Of a stretch of DNA of 64,000 nucleotides, positions 8,079 to 17,012 are shown piece by piece (positions within the stretch are counted from its first letter, which is position 1; every line of letters begins with the position of its first letter). The notes under the pieces were generated by a model. The model was not told the origin of the DNA. It did not search any database and saw nothing but the letters and a program-made list of their open reading frames with translations. The stretch lies in assembly GCF_017916425.1 (NCBI RefSeq), contig NZ_JAFMSX010000001.1, positions 1,426,001-1,490,000 of the forward strand, given 5' to 3'. The translations under genes were made by a program, and so were the position numbers. The stretch comes from Nocardioides sp. SYSU D00065 (GTDB taxonomy: Bacteria; Actinomycetota; Actinomycetes; Propionibacteriales; Nocardioidaceae).

Positions 8079-9311
8079 TCATACGCCGCCGGCGACGGCG
8101 AGGTCGACCGGCGTGAGACGTACGCGGTGGCTCCCGTCAGGGAGCGTGGGCATCCGCGAGGCGTCGATGCGCGCGGTCTCCAGGTGCGCGTCGAATCCCG
8201 CCAGCACGCGCACGGTCTCGACGAGCAGCCGCAGCGTCAGCGACTCACCGGGGCAGCGGTGACCCGACGGGTGGCCGCCGCCCTGGGGCACGAGCTCGAA
8301 GGCCAGGGGCGTGGGGACGCTGCCGCTGTCGAGGAAGCGGTCGGCGACGAACCGGTGCGGGTCGGGCCAGCGCGACGGGTGGTGGTCGATGCCGATGACG
8401 TCCAGCAGGAGCCGGTCCCCCGTGCGCACGCGTACGCCGGAGACGGTCCCGCCGCGCAGGGCCCTGGCCGTCAGCGCCGGCACGAAGGGGGAGGTACGGC
8501 GCACCTCCTGGGCGAAGGCGAAGCGCTCGCGCTCACCGGTGGCGGAGCGCAGGACGTCCCGCTGGCGCGGCGTCGTGGCGGCCAGAGCGGGGGCGACGAA
8601 CGCGCCGAGCCAGCTGACGGCGACCGTCGGCCGCAGCACGTTGAGCAGCTCCACCCCGGCCGTCCGCGCGTCGAGTCCGCTCTCGGCGAAGGTGTGCACG
8701 GCGGTGCCCGGCGCGACGTCGAGGTTGCCGGAGCGCACGTCGTCTATCACGCCGCGCGCCCAGCGCTCGGCCCACTGCCGACCGCGCCAGCCCCGGGCGT
8801 ACGCCCACCCGGCGAAGCCGAACCCGTCGACGATCTCCGCCAGGTGCCGGCTGACGGTGTCCGCATCCCGCTGCGGCAGGTCGAGGCCCGCCCACCGCAG
8901 CACCGCCGCTCCGTAGACGGTGACGAGCTCGTCGTGGAGGTCCACGGTCCGGCCGACCCACCCGCGCGATCGCGCCGCCAGCCCAGTGCGGACCTCGTCG
9001 AGCAGGAGGTCGAAGCCGCCCGGGTCGAGCACGTCGAGGAACAGCCGCTTGCGGTCGCGGTGCGCCGTGCCGTCCATCCCGTGCACGGCCCCGCGCCCGA
9101 ACAGCAGCCAGGCCAGCGGCGGCGGGATCGCACCAGCGCGCCGGGCCAGCGACTCGTCGTAGAACGCGCGCGCCCCCTCGGGCTCGCCGATGACGACGGT
9201 GCGGCGGCCGAGGAGCCGGGAGACGTAGGTGTCCCCGCCGTCACGGGCGGCGCGGTCCCGCTCGACCGCGCGATAGCCGTGGCGCATCAGCAGCACTCCG
9301 AGGTCGGTCAT
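8079..9311 (-). CDS. Cytochrome P450, CYP152-like fatty-acid peroxygenase
   Basis: 410 residues from ATG 9311. Two features point to the CYP152 (H2O2-using peroxygenase) family rather than an ordinary P450. The heme loop reads PQGGGHPSGHRCPGE (Cys near 353), with the longer Gly-rich insertion of that family. The I-helix carries LLNVLRPTVAV (Arg near 227), the Arg-Pro pair that in P450-BSbeta anchors the fatty-acid carboxylate, in place of the usual acid-alcohol pair. Such enzymes hydroxylate or decarboxylate fatty acids without redox partners, and no ferredoxin gene is nearby. It follows the hydrolase gene by 62 bp on the same strand. Family call from motifs only. Confidence 0.85.
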   Translation of the reverse strand: MTDLGVLLMRHGYRAVERDRAARDGGDTYVSRLLGRRTVVIGEPEGARAFYDESLARRAGAIPPPLAWLLFGRGAVHGMDGTAHRDRKRLFLDVLDPGGFDLLLDEVRTGLAARSRGWVGRTVDLHDELVTVYGAAVLRWAGLDLPQRDADTVSRHLAEIVDGFGFAGWAYARGWRGRQWAERWARGVIDDVRSGNLDVAPGTAVHTFAESGLDARTAGVELLNVLRPTVAVSWLGAFVAPALAATTPRQRDVLRSATGERERFAFAQEVRRTSPFVPALTARALRGGTVSGVRVRTGDRLLLDVIGIDHHPSRWPDPHRFVADRFLDSGSVPTPLAFELVPQGGGHPSGHRCPGESLTLRLLVETVRVLAGFDAHLETARIDASRMPTLPDGSHRVRLTPVDLAVAGGV

Positions 9312-9373
9312 GCGCCGCCGGTGCCCGCGTGCGGCGCGTCGCATGCGTGCGGCGCGCCGGGCGGGCCGGCCGC

Positions 9374-10300
9374 TCAGCGGGCGACGTCGCGCAGCAGGCG
9401 GGCGAAGCGCCGGTTGACGTCGAGCGTCGCCGCAGCGGCCGCGGCGCTGACGTGACCCTGGTCCAGAAACCCGTGGATCATCCCGTCGTAGCGCGCCGCG
9501 TCGACCCGCCCGCCCGCAGCGCCGAGCGCGGCGGCGTACGCCTCGCCCTCGTCGCGCAGGACGTCGAACTCCGCGGTGGCCACCACGGCCGGCGGCAGCC
9601 CGGCCAGGTCGCCGTGAAGCGGCGAGTGTCGCGGGTCGCCGGGCGCGGGTGCCTCGCCGGAGAAGTAGAGGCGGTTGATGTGGTCGGTCATCGAGAGCGT
9701 GAGGAGGTAGCCGGTGGCGAACTCGTCGTACGAGGCGTGCCGGCCGAGCAGGTCGGTGGCGGGGTAGACGAGGAGCTGGGCGTGGACCCGCTCCCGCAGC
9801 GCCTGCGCGGCGATCGCGGCGAGGTTGCCGCCGGCGGAGTCGCCGGCGACGGCGAGCACGTGGCTGCCGCCGTAGGAGGCCAGCCGGTCGGCGACCCGCT
9901 CGACGGCCCGCACGGCGTCGTGCGTCGCCGCCGGCCACGGGTGCTCGGGCGCGAGGCGGTAGTCGACGCTGACGTGGACCGCGCCGGTGTCGCGCACCAG
10001 CCGCCGCACGACCTGGTCGTGGGTGTCGAGGTCGCCGCGGAACCAGCCGCCGCCGTGGAAGTACACGACGGTGGGGACGGGTCCGTCCACGCCGGCCGGG
10101 CGGTAGACCCGGACCGGGAGGTCGTCGACGACGTCGTCCGTCGCCGCGCCCACGGGGACGACGTCCTCGGGCCGCACGCTGTCGACGCGCAGTGCCCGCA
10201 TGCCGGCTCGGGCCTCGGCGACGCTCTGCTCCTCGACGGGTCGCCCGCGCTGGCGCTCGACCTCGCCGATGAACGCCGCCAGGTCGGGATCGAGCGCCAC
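9374..10300 (-). CDS. Alpha/beta hydrolase, hormone-sensitive-lipase (HSL) family
   Basis: 308 residues from a GTG at 10300 preceded by a GAGG site. The oxyanion motif HGGGW is at 82-86, the nucleophile elbow GDSAGGN at about 153, and the acid and base lie in TAEFDVLRDEG and GMIHGF. This is the HSL/type IV esterase layout. It begins 10 bp after the gudD stop, so it is probably on the glucarate transcript. A role in opening sugar-acid lactones or removing acyl groups is possible but unproven. Confidence 0.88.
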   Translation of the reverse strand: MALDPDLAAFIGEVERQRGRPVEEQSVAEARAGMRALRVDSVRPEDVVPVGAATDDVVDDLPVRVYRPAGVDGPVPTVVYFHGGGWFRGDLDTHDQVVRRLVRDTGAVHVSVDYRLAPEHPWPAATHDAVRAVERVADRLASYGGSHVLAVAGDSAGGNLAAIAAQALRERVHAQLLVYPATDLLGRHASYDEFATGYLLTLSMTDHINRLYFSGEAPAPGDPRHSPLHGDLAGLPPAVVATAEFDVLRDEGEAYAAALGAAGGRVDAARYDGMIHGFLDQGHVSAAAAAATLDVNRRFARLLRDVAR

Positions 10301-10310
10301 TAGGACACCC

Positions 10311-11633
10311 TCATCGCACCAGGCAGGGGCGCTTGGGGTCGAAGGCCCAGTCCTCGACGAGGTACTGCATGGCGACCGCGTCGTCGCGCGCGCCGAGCCC
10401 GTGCTCGAGGTAGAGCTCGTGCGCGGCCGCCAGCCGGTCGCGGTCGAGGGTGACGCCGAGACCGGGAGCCTGCGGCACCTCGATCGCACCGTCGCGGATC
10501 TCGAGCGGAGCGGTCGTCAGGCCCTGGCCGTCCTGCCAGATCCAGTGCGTGTCGAGGGCGGTGATCTCCCCCGGCGCCGCGGCACCCACCTGGGTGAACA
10601 TCGCCAGCGAGACGTCGAAGTGGTTGTTGGAGTGCGATCCCCAGGTCAGGCCGAAGTCGTGGCACAGCTGGGCGACGCGCACCGAGCCCGCCATCGTCCA
10701 GAAGTGCGGGTCCGCGAGGGGGATGTCGACGGCGTTGGTGCGCACCGCGTCGGCCATCTGCCGCCAGTCGGTGGCGACCATGTTGGTCGCGGTCCGCAGG
10801 CCGGTGCGGCGCTTGAACTGCGCCATCACCTCGCGCCCGGAGTAGCCACCCTCCGCGCCGCACGGGTCCTCGGCGTAGGCGAGCACGTCGTCTCGGCCCT
10901 TCAGCAGGCGTACGGCGTCCTCGAGCAGCCAGCCGCCGTTGGGGTCGAGCGTGATCCGGGCGTCGGGGAAGCGCTCGTGCAGCGCGGTGACGGCGGCGAC
11001 CTCCTCCTCGCCGGGCAGCACCCCTCCCTTGAGCTTGAAGTCGGCGAAGCCGTAGCGCTCCTGCGCGGCCTCGGCGAGGCGGACGACGGCCTCGGGTGTC
11101 ATCGCCTCCTCGCGACGCACGCGCTCCCACTCGTCCGCGCCCTGCGGCTCGCGCAGATAGGGCAGGTCGGTGCGGTCGGGGTCACCCACGTAGAACAGGT
11201 AGCCGAGCATCGGCACGCTGGTGCGCTGCTGGCCGTCGCCGAGGAGCTCGGCGACCGGTACGCCGAGCGCCTGACCGGACAGGTCGAGCAGCGCCGACTC
11301 CAGCGCCGTGACCGCGTGGATGGTGGTGCGCAGGTCGAAGGTCTGCAGGCCGCGGCCGCCGGCGTCGCGGTCGGCGTACGCGTTCGCCACCTGCCGCAGC
11401 AGCGTGCGGAACGTCGCCACCGGCTGGCCGACGAGGATCTCGGCGGCGTCGGCGATCGTCCGCCGGATCGCCTCCCCTCCGGGCACCTCACCGATCCCCT
11501 CGCGGCCCTCGGAGTCGGTCACGATCGCGATGTTGCGGGTGAAGAACGGTCCGTGCGCCCCGCTGAGGTTGAGCAGCATCGAGTCGTGCCCGGCGACCGG
11601 GACGACGTCGACCTTGGCGACCGTGGCGCTCAC
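10311..11633 (-). CDS. gudD: Glucarate dehydratase
   Basis: 440 residues from GTG 11633, overlapping the upstream aldehyde dehydrogenase stop by four bases. Enolase superfamily, glucarate dehydratase subgroup. Seen: [12 protein letters not shown], the KxK acid/base pair in [14 protein letters not shown], metal ligands in TLDPNGG, YAEDPCG and ATNM, and the second base region [18 protein letters not shown] followed by [10 protein letters not shown]. It converts D-glucarate (and usually L-idarate) to 5-dehydro-4-deoxy-D-glucarate. Its two upstream neighbours supply the next two steps, so the pathway assignment is strong. Confidence 0.95.
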   Translation of the reverse strand: MSATVAKVDVVPVAGHDSMLLNLSGAHGPFFTRNIAIVTDSEGREGIGEVPGGEAIRRTIADAAEILVGQPVATFRTLLRQVANAYADRDAGGRGLQTFDLRTTIHAVTALESALLDLSGQALGVPVAELLGDGQQRTSVPMLGYLFYVGDPDRTDLPYLREPQGADEWERVRREEAMTPEAVVRLAEAAQERYGFADFKLKGGVLPGEEEVAAVTALHERFPDARITLDPNGGWLLEDAVRLLKGRDDVLAYAEDPCGAEGGYSGREVMAQFKRRTGLRTATNMVATDWRQMADAVRTNAVDIPLADPHFWTMAGSVRVAQLCHDFGLTWGSHSNNHFDVSLAMFTQVGAAAPGEITALDTHWIWQDGQGLTTAPLEIRDGAIEVPQAPGLGVTLDRDRLAAAHELYLEHGLGARDDAVAMQYLVEDWAFDPKRPCLVR

Positions 11634-13126
11634 TCGAGGATCCCGTCGACGCGGCGACGCAGGCCCCACGGGTTGTCGTCGCGGACGGCGGCGGGCAGCA
11701 GTCCCGCCGGGACGTCCTGGTAGGCCACCGGGCGCTGGAAGCGCTCGATCGCCAGGCTGCCGACACTGGTCGAGCGGCTGTCGGACGTGGCGGGGAACGG
11801 GCCGCCGTGGACCATCGCGTGCCCGACCTCGACGCCGGTGGGCCAGCCGTTGAAGAGGATCCGGCCGGCCTTGAGCTCCAGCACCGGCAGCAGGGCGGCC
11901 GCGTCGTCGGCGTCGGCGTCGGTGGCGTGCACGGTCGCGGTCAGCTGCCCCTCCAGGCCCTCGAGCCGCGGCAGCAGCTCGGTGACGTCCCCGAAGCGGA
12001 CGACCACGCCGGAGGCGCCGAACACCTCGTCGGTCACGGTGCTGTCGTCGAGGGAGAGCAGCTCGGCGGGCGCCTCGTAGAGGACCGGGGCCGGAGCCAG
12101 GTCGCCGCCGGGGGTGCCCTCGCCGATGACCCGGATGCCCTCGGTGCCGCGCAGGCTGGCGGTGCCGCTGGCGTACGCCTCGGCGATGCCGGGGGTGAGC
12201 ATCGGGGCGCCGCTGGCACGCTGCACGGCCGCGCCGGCCGCCCGCAGGAACGCGTCGCCCGCCTCGCCGGACGGCAGGAACAGCAGGCCGGGGTTGGTGC
12301 AGAACTGTCCGGCGCCGAGCACGAGGCTGGCGACGTACGCCTCCGCGAGCGCCGTGACGTCACCCTCGAGGGCGCCCGGCAGGACCACCACGGGGTTGAT
12401 CGACGACATCTCGGCGTAGACGGGGATCGGCACCTCGCGCGCCGCGGCCGCCTGGACCAGGGCGAGCCCGCCACCGCGCGAGCCGGTGAAGCCGACGGCG
12501 GCGATCCGCTGGTCGGCGACCAGCTCCTGGCCGGTCTCGATGCCGCCCAGGACGAACGAGAAGGTGCCGGCCGGGAGCCCGGACCGCTCGACCGCGCGGG
12601 TGATCGCGCGGGCCACGAGGGTGCCGGTGACCGGGTGCGCGGGGTGGCCCTTGACCACGACGGGACAACCGGCGGCCAGCGCCGAGGCGGTGTCGCCGCC
12701 GGCGGTGGAGAACGCGAGCGGGAAGTTGCTGGCGCCGAAGACGGCGACCGGGCCCAGCGGCACCATCCGCTGGCGGATGTCGGCGCGCGGGAGCGGCGCG
12801 CGGTCGGGCATGGCCGGGTCGATGCGCACGCCGAGGTGGTCGCCGCGGCGCACGACGTCGGCGAACATCCGCAGCTGACCGGTCGTGCGGCCGACCTCGC
12901 CGGTGATCCGGGCCTCGGGCAGGCTGCTCTCGCGCACCGCCTCGGGGATGATCGCGTCCTTGTCGGCCTCGATCTCGGCGGCGACCGCCTCGAGGAACGC
13001 GGCGCGCTCCTCGGGAGAGGTGGCCCGGTAGGCGGCGAACGCCTCGGCGGCCGCCGCGGTGGCGGCGGCGACGTCGGCCTGCTCGGAGTCGGATCCGGCG
13101 ATGATGGAGGTGGCCTGGTCGGTCAC
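11630..13126 (-). CDS. 2-oxoglutarate semialdehyde dehydrogenase (NADP-type ALDH)
   Basis: 498 residues from GTG 13126, preceded by GAGAGGAA. Aldehyde dehydrogenase with general base Glu239 (YAEMSSINP) and nucleophile Cys276 ([10 protein letters not shown]). The overall form ([21 protein letters not shown]) matches the alpha-ketoglutaric semialdehyde dehydrogenases of sugar-acid pathways rather than betaine or acetaldehyde enzymes. It would oxidise the product of the kdgD reaction to 2-oxoglutarate. Sits between kdgD and gudD in one operon. Confidence 0.92.
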   Translation of the reverse strand: MTDQATSIIAGSDSEQADVAAATAAAAEAFAAYRATSPEERAAFLEAVAAEIEADKDAIIPEAVRESSLPEARITGEVGRTTGQLRMFADVVRRGDHLGVRIDPAMPDRAPLPRADIRQRMVPLGPVAVFGASNFPLAFSTAGGDTASALAAGCPVVVKGHPAHPVTGTLVARAITRAVERSGLPAGTFSFVLGGIETGQELVADQRIAAVGFTGSRGGGLALVQAAAAREVPIPVYAEMSSINPVVVLPGALEGDVTALAEAYVASLVLGAGQFCTNPGLLFLPSGEAGDAFLRAAGAAVQRASGAPMLTPGIAEAYASGTASLRGTEGIRVIGEGTPGGDLAPAPVLYEAPAELLSLDDSTVTDEVFGASGVVVRFGDVTELLPRLEGLEGQLTATVHATDADADDAAALLPVLELKAGRILFNGWPTGVEVGHAMVHGGPFPATSDSRSTSVGSLAIERFQRPVAYQDVPAGLLPAAVRDDNPWGLRRRVDGILE

Positions 13127-13179
13127 GGTGTTCCTCTCGGTCGTGCTCGTGCTCGTGATGGCTCGTGGTGGCGCGGGGC

Positions 13180-14106
13180 TCAGGCCTTCGAGCCTGCCAC
13201 CTTGTCCACGAGCGTCTGCAGCTCGTCGCGCTCGGCGTCGGTGAGGTCGGACAGGGGCGGGCGCACCGGGCCCGCGGGACGGCCGACGGCGGCGAGGCCG
13301 GCCTTGACGATCGACACCGCGTAGCCGGACTCGCGGTCGCGGATCTTGGTGTAGGGGATGACGAAGTCGTTGAGCATCGCGTAGACCGTGGCCTGGTCCT
13401 GGCGGCGCACGGCGTCGTAGAAGTCGAGCGCGAACTGCGGGACGAAGTTGAAGATCGCCGAGCTGTAGGTGGTCACGCCGAGCTGCAGCAGCGGCAGCGC
13501 GAACACCTCCGCGGTCGGCAGGCCGCCGACGTAGACGAGCCGGTCGCCCAGCTGCGCGTAGGTGCGGGTCATCTGCTCGATGGAGCCGACGCCGTCCTTG
13601 AACCCGACGAGGTTGTCGTTGCGCTCGCAGGCCTGCTCCAGGGCGTCGGTGCCGAGCACGGCGTTGGCGCGGGAGTAGTAAATGACACCGAGGCTGGTCG
13701 CGGCGCAGATCGCGCTGATGTGCTCGACCAGGCCACGCTGGCCGGCCTCGGTGAGGTACGGCGGCATCAGCAGGATGCCGTCGGCGCCGGCCTTCTCGGC
13801 CGCCTGCACCTGTGCGACGGCGTTGACCGTCGACCCGGTCGCGGGCGCCAGGACCGGCACCTTGCCACCCGCTCCGGCGATCGCAGCGCGGACGACGCGG
13901 TCGGCCTCCTCGGAGCTGAGCGAGAAGCCCTCGCCGGTGCCGCCGGCGGCGAACAGCCCGGCGACCGGGTATCCGCTGAGCCACTCGAGGTGGTCGCGGT
14001 AGGCCGGCTCGTCGAACTGCAGGTCGGCGTCGAAGTGCGTCACCGGGAACGAGAGCAGTCCGCTCCCCAGGGTCTCGACGAGCTCGGTGGGGCTGTACTT
14101 CGTCAC
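13180..14106 (-). CDS. kdgD: 5-dehydro-4-deoxyglucarate dehydratase
   Basis: 308 residues from ATG 14106. Member of the DapA/NAL aldolase-like superfamily: Schiff-base Lys170 in VGFKDG, partner Tyr near 144 in VIYYSRAN, and the substrate loop [10 protein letters not shown]. It dehydrates and decarboxylates 5-dehydro-4-deoxy-D-glucarate to 2-oxoglutarate semialdehyde. First gene of the leftward operon kdgD, aldehyde dehydrogenase, gudD, esterase, P450, driven from the module at 14189-14252. Confidence 0.94.
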   Translation of the reverse strand: MTKYSPTELVETLGSGLLSFPVTHFDADLQFDEPAYRDHLEWLSGYPVAGLFAAGGTGEGFSLSSEEADRVVRAAIAGAGGKVPVLAPATGSTVNAVAQVQAAEKAGADGILLMPPYLTEAGQRGLVEHISAICAATSLGVIYYSRANAVLGTDALEQACERNDNLVGFKDGVGSIEQMTRTYAQLGDRLVYVGGLPTAEVFALPLLQLGVTTYSSAIFNFVPQFALDFYDAVRRQDQATVYAMLNDFVIPYTKIRDRESGYAVSIVKAGLAAVGRPAGPVRPPLSDLTDAERDELQTLVDKVAGSKA

Positions 14107-14188
14107 GCTGCGTTCCTTCGGTCCGAGGCGGATGTGAGCGGCCGTGCCGCGCAGGTGTGACCGGCGGCGATGTGGCGGTGCTCACCAA

Positions 14189-14252
14189 CCTAGGAACGTT
14201 CGACGATGCATGTCCAAGCCCGTTTCTGTATCCCGCGATGCGCCCGGTGCAT
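14189..14252 (-). promoter_or_regulatory. kdgD promoter/operator module
   Basis: Read leftward it holds ATGCAC, 29 bases, a -35 box TTGGAC (14212-14217), 17 bases containing GCATCGTCG, then CCTAGG (14189-14194) at the -10 position. The same boxes with the same spacings occur in front of tctC at 19806-19869. The -10 is poor, as expected of an activator-dependent promoter. The LysR protein at 18876 is the natural candidate regulator. Confidence 0.7.
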
Positions 14253-14291
14253 GACGCATGGGCGGCACCCGATCCCGGTACCGTCGCAGCC

Positions 14292-15122
14292 GTGACCACC
14301 CCCGACGCCCTCCTCGTCGGCTGCGGCGACCTCGGTGCCGCGGTCGGGCTGCGCCTGGCCGACCTCGGCCACGGGGTGCTCGCGCTGCGCCGCCACGCCG
14401 ACCGCGTACCGGCCCCGCTCGTCGGACGCTCGGTCGACCTGGCCCGCGAGGCGCCCGACCTGTCCGACGTACGACCCCGCCTCGTCGTGGTCGCGCTGAC
14501 CGCGCGACCGCGGACCGAGGAGGCGTACCGGGCGACGTACGTCGACGGCATGGCGCGCGCGCTCGACGCGCTGGAGGCGACGCCGGAGCGGGCGGTCCTC
14601 GTCTCCTCGACCGCGGTCCACCCGGGCCGGGACCGTCCGGAGATCCAGGACGAGTCGGTGCCCGCAGCCCCTGCGGACGGCCCGGGCCGGATGCTCGTCG
14701 CGGCCGAGGAGGCCTTCCACGCGCGCCTCCCGCACGGCACGGTGCTGCGCCTCTCGGGGCTGTACGGCGGCACCAGCACGCGGCTGCTCGACCAGGTCCG
14801 CGAGGGCCGCGTCGACGACCCGCACCGCTGGACCAACCGCATCCATCGCACCGACGCGGCGGCCGCGGTGGTGCACCTGCTCACCATGCACCGCCCGCCC
14901 GAGCGGCTCTACCTCGGCACCGACGACGAGCCGGCACAGCTCGGCGACGTCGCCGCCTACCTCGCCGAGCGGCTCGGAGCGCCCGCTCCCCCGCCGGCCG
15001 ACCCGGCGCAGGGCCACGGCAAGCGGCTGTCGAACGCCCGGCTCAGGTCGACCGGATGGGCGCCGTCCCTGCCCACGTACCGCGAGGGCTACGCGGGCGC
15101 TCCGGGCCCGGTCACATCGTGA
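14292..15122 (+). CDS. NAD(P)-binding epimerase/reductase-like protein
   Basis: 276 residues from GTG 14292; the first residues lead straight into a dinucleotide-binding start (ALLVGCGDLGAAVGLRLADLGHGV). It has the layout of short NAD(P)-binding epimerase-like proteins (YeeZ type): a VSSTAVH strand, an RLSGLYGG block and an NRIHRTDAA motif. The usual Tyr-xxx-Lys is not obvious, so catalytic activity is uncertain. It diverges from the glucarate operon and overlaps the end of the convergent short-chain dehydrogenase by 11 bp. Confidence 0.8.
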   Translation: MTTPDALLVGCGDLGAAVGLRLADLGHGVLALRRHADRVPAPLVGRSVDLAREAPDLSDVRPRLVVVALTARPRTEEAYRATYVDGMARALDALEATPERAVLVSSTAVHPGRDRPEIQDESVPAAPADGPGRMLVAAEEAFHARLPHGTVLRLSGLYGGTSTRLLDQVREGRVDDPHRWTNRIHRTDAAAAVVHLLTMHRPPERLYLGTDDEPAQLGDVAAYLAERLGAPAPPPADPAQGHGKRLSNARLRSTGWAPSLPTYREGYAGAPGPVTS

Positions 15123-16032
15123 CCGGCTGACCCCCGGTGACGGCGATGACCTCGCCGGTGATGAAGCTCGACTCCGGCGAGGCGAGGAAGACGAACGCGG
15201 TGGCCACCTCGGCGGGCTGGCCGGCGCGTCCCATCGGCGTCTGCTTGCCGAACGTCTTCACCTTCTCCTCCGGCATCGTCGCCGGGATCAGCGGCGTCCA
15301 GATCGGACCCGGCGCGACGGCGTTCACGCGGATGCCCGTCTCGGCGATCGACTGCGCGAGGCCGCGGGTGAAGTTCACGATCGCCGCCTTCGTGGTGGCG
15401 TAGTCGAGCAGCTCGGGCGACGGCGAGGACGACTGCACCGACGAGGTGTTGATGATCGAGCCGCCGGCCTTCATGTGCGGCAGCGCCATCTTGCAGAGCC
15501 AGAACATCGCGTAGACGTTGGTCCGCATCACCCGGTCGAGCTGCTCGGTGGTGATGTCGGCCAGTCCCCCGGGCTGCGCCATCTGGTAGGCCGCGTTGTT
15601 GACCAGGACGTCGATGCGGCCGAACTCCTTGACCGCCCGGTCGACCAGGGCCCGGCACGCCTCCTCCTCGACGAGGTCGGTCGGCACGAGCACCACCCGG
15701 CGACCGGCGTCCTCGACGATGCGGGCCGTCTCGCGCGCGTCGTCCTCCTCACCCTCGAGGTAGGCGATCACGATGTCCGCGCCCTCGCGGGCGAACGCCA
15801 GCGCGACCGCGCGGCCGATGCCGGAGTCGCCGCCGGTGATGACCGCGACCTGGTCCAGCAGCCGGTCGTGGCCACGGTAGGTCTCCTCGCCGTGGTCCGG
15901 CTTCTCGCCCATCTCCGCGGTCACCGACTGCTCGTCCCCGGGCGCGGGCAGCTGCTCGCCCTCGGTGTCGGGCTGGTGGTGGACCTCGGTGGGGTCCTGC
16001 CGGCTCTGCTCGGCCTGTCCTTCGTCGCTCAT
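15112..16032 (-). CDS. Short-chain dehydrogenase/reductase, stress-type (YghA/YdaD-like)
   Basis: 306 residues from ATG 16032. A hydrophilic leader of about 55 residues (rich in Glu, Gln and Asp) precedes a classical SDR: cofactor motif TGGDSGIGRA, NNAAYQ, catalytic Ser in INTSSVQSS and Tyr/Lys in YATTKAA, then APGPIWTPL. The extended N-terminus is typical of the general-stress SDR group. NADP preference and substrate are unknown. Ends 11 bp inside the convergent neighbour. Confidence 0.9.
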   Translation of the reverse strand: MSDEGQAEQSRQDPTEVHHQPDTEGEQLPAPGDEQSVTAEMGEKPDHGEETYRGHDRLLDQVAVITGGDSGIGRAVALAFAREGADIVIAYLEGEEDDARETARIVEDAGRRVVLVPTDLVEEEACRALVDRAVKEFGRIDVLVNNAAYQMAQPGGLADITTEQLDRVMRTNVYAMFWLCKMALPHMKAGGSIINTSSVQSSSPSPELLDYATTKAAIVNFTRGLAQSIAETGIRVNAVAPGPIWTPLIPATMPEEKVKTFGKQTPMGRAGQPAEVATAFVFLASPESSFITGEVIAVTGGQPVTM

Positions 16033-16119
16033 GGCTCGTCCCTTGCTGATCGTGGGTCGGTCGCGGGTCGCCCCTCGGGTACCCGGCATACGACGGTCGA
16101 TGCGGGGCACCGGGAGGTC

Positions 16120-16413
16120 ATGCCGCCCAAGGACGCAGCCGTCGCCGCGACCGACCGATGGACCGACCCCGACGGCTACCGCGCGCCGGCCGGGCTCGTC
16201 CACGCGTGGCTCCAGGGCACCAATCAGACCCTGTGCGGCGTACCGCTCAGCAAGGCCCGGCTGCACCGGTTCCCCCACGTGCAGTGGGTGGACGCCCAGC
16301 CGGCCACCGGTCGCGACGCCGACGAGGTGCGCGAGGTGTGCCGCAAGTGCGCGGCCGGCATGGGCGAGAAGCGCGACAGCAAGCCTTGGACGCGGCGCAA
16401 CCCGCGGCCCTGA
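16120..16413 (+). CDS. Small protein with possible Cys-rich metal site
   Basis: 97 residues from ATG 16120, which has GGGAGG upstream. The sequence has one Cys in NQTLCGVPL and a CRKC pair in REVCRKCAAG, plus His residues, and a highly basic tail. This spacing could bind zinc, but no named family is recognised. It is divergent from the stress SDR. A hairpin repeat lies 23 bp past its stop. Confidence 0.65.
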   Translation: MPPKDAAVAATDRWTDPDGYRAPAGLVHAWLQGTNQTLCGVPLSKARLHRFPHVQWVDAQPATGRDADEVREVCRKCAAGMGEKRDSKPWTRRNPRP

Positions 16414-16435
16414 GCGCACCGGCGGCGCCCGGGCC

Positions 16436-16484
16436 TCATCGTGGAGGATCCGAGCCACCAGGTGACCCGGATCCTCCACGATGA
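16436..16484. repeat. Dispersed hairpin element, copy 1
   Basis: A 17-bp perfect stem (16436-16452 with 16468-16484) and a 15-base loop. The 41-bp core is 35/41 identical to an element at 43000-43040, including the loop, which stem-loop terminators would not conserve. Lies 52 bp before a GNAT gene. Confidence 0.85.
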
Positions 16485-16535
16485 CGACGCGGGACAGGTA
16501 CGACGGCGCCGCCCCCGCTCCGCCAGACTGGGCCC

Positions 16536-17012
16536 GTGACGATCAGCCGTGCCGACTTCGCCGACCCCCGCCTCGAGGCCTTCCTGCAGGAGCACCTCGA
16601 CGACATGGAGCCGACCGCGCCGCCGGAGAGCCGGCACGCGCTGGACCTGTCCGCGCTGCGGCAGCCGCACGTACGCATGTGGGTGGACACCGACGCGGAG
16701 GGCATCGTCGGCACGGCGGCGCTGGCCGCGCTGGACCTCGGGGACGGCGAGCGGCACGAGGAGCTCAAGAGCATGCGCACCGCACCGCGCGCCCGTGGTC
16801 GCGGCGTCGCGCGCGGGCTGCTGGACCACGTCCTGGCCGACGCCCGGGCCCGCGGGGTCCAGCGGATCTGGCTCGAGACCGGCAGCATGGAGTTCTTCGC
16901 ACCGGCCCGCGCGCTCTACGCCACGGCCGGCTTCGAGCCGTGCCCCCCGTTCGGGACGTACGTCGACGACCCGCTGAGCACGTACATGACGCTCGGGCTC
17001 ACTCCCAGCTGA
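16536..17012 (+). CDS. GNAT-family N-acetyltransferase
   Basis: 158 residues from GTG 16536. The acetyl-CoA motif A is seen in MRTAPRARGRGVARGLLDHV, followed by the beta-5 strand RIWLETGS and the C-terminal ALYATAGFEP block. It belongs to the single-domain acetyltransferases; target unknown. Its 3' end overlaps the end of the convergent histidine kinase gene by 14 bp. Confidence 0.9.
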   Translation: MTISRADFADPRLEAFLQEHLDDMEPTAPPESRHALDLSALRQPHVRMWVDTDAEGIVGTAALAALDLGDGERHEELKSMRTAPRARGRGVARGLLDHVLADARARGVQRIWLETGSMEFFAPARALYATAGFEPCPPFGTYVDDPLSTYMTLGLTPS

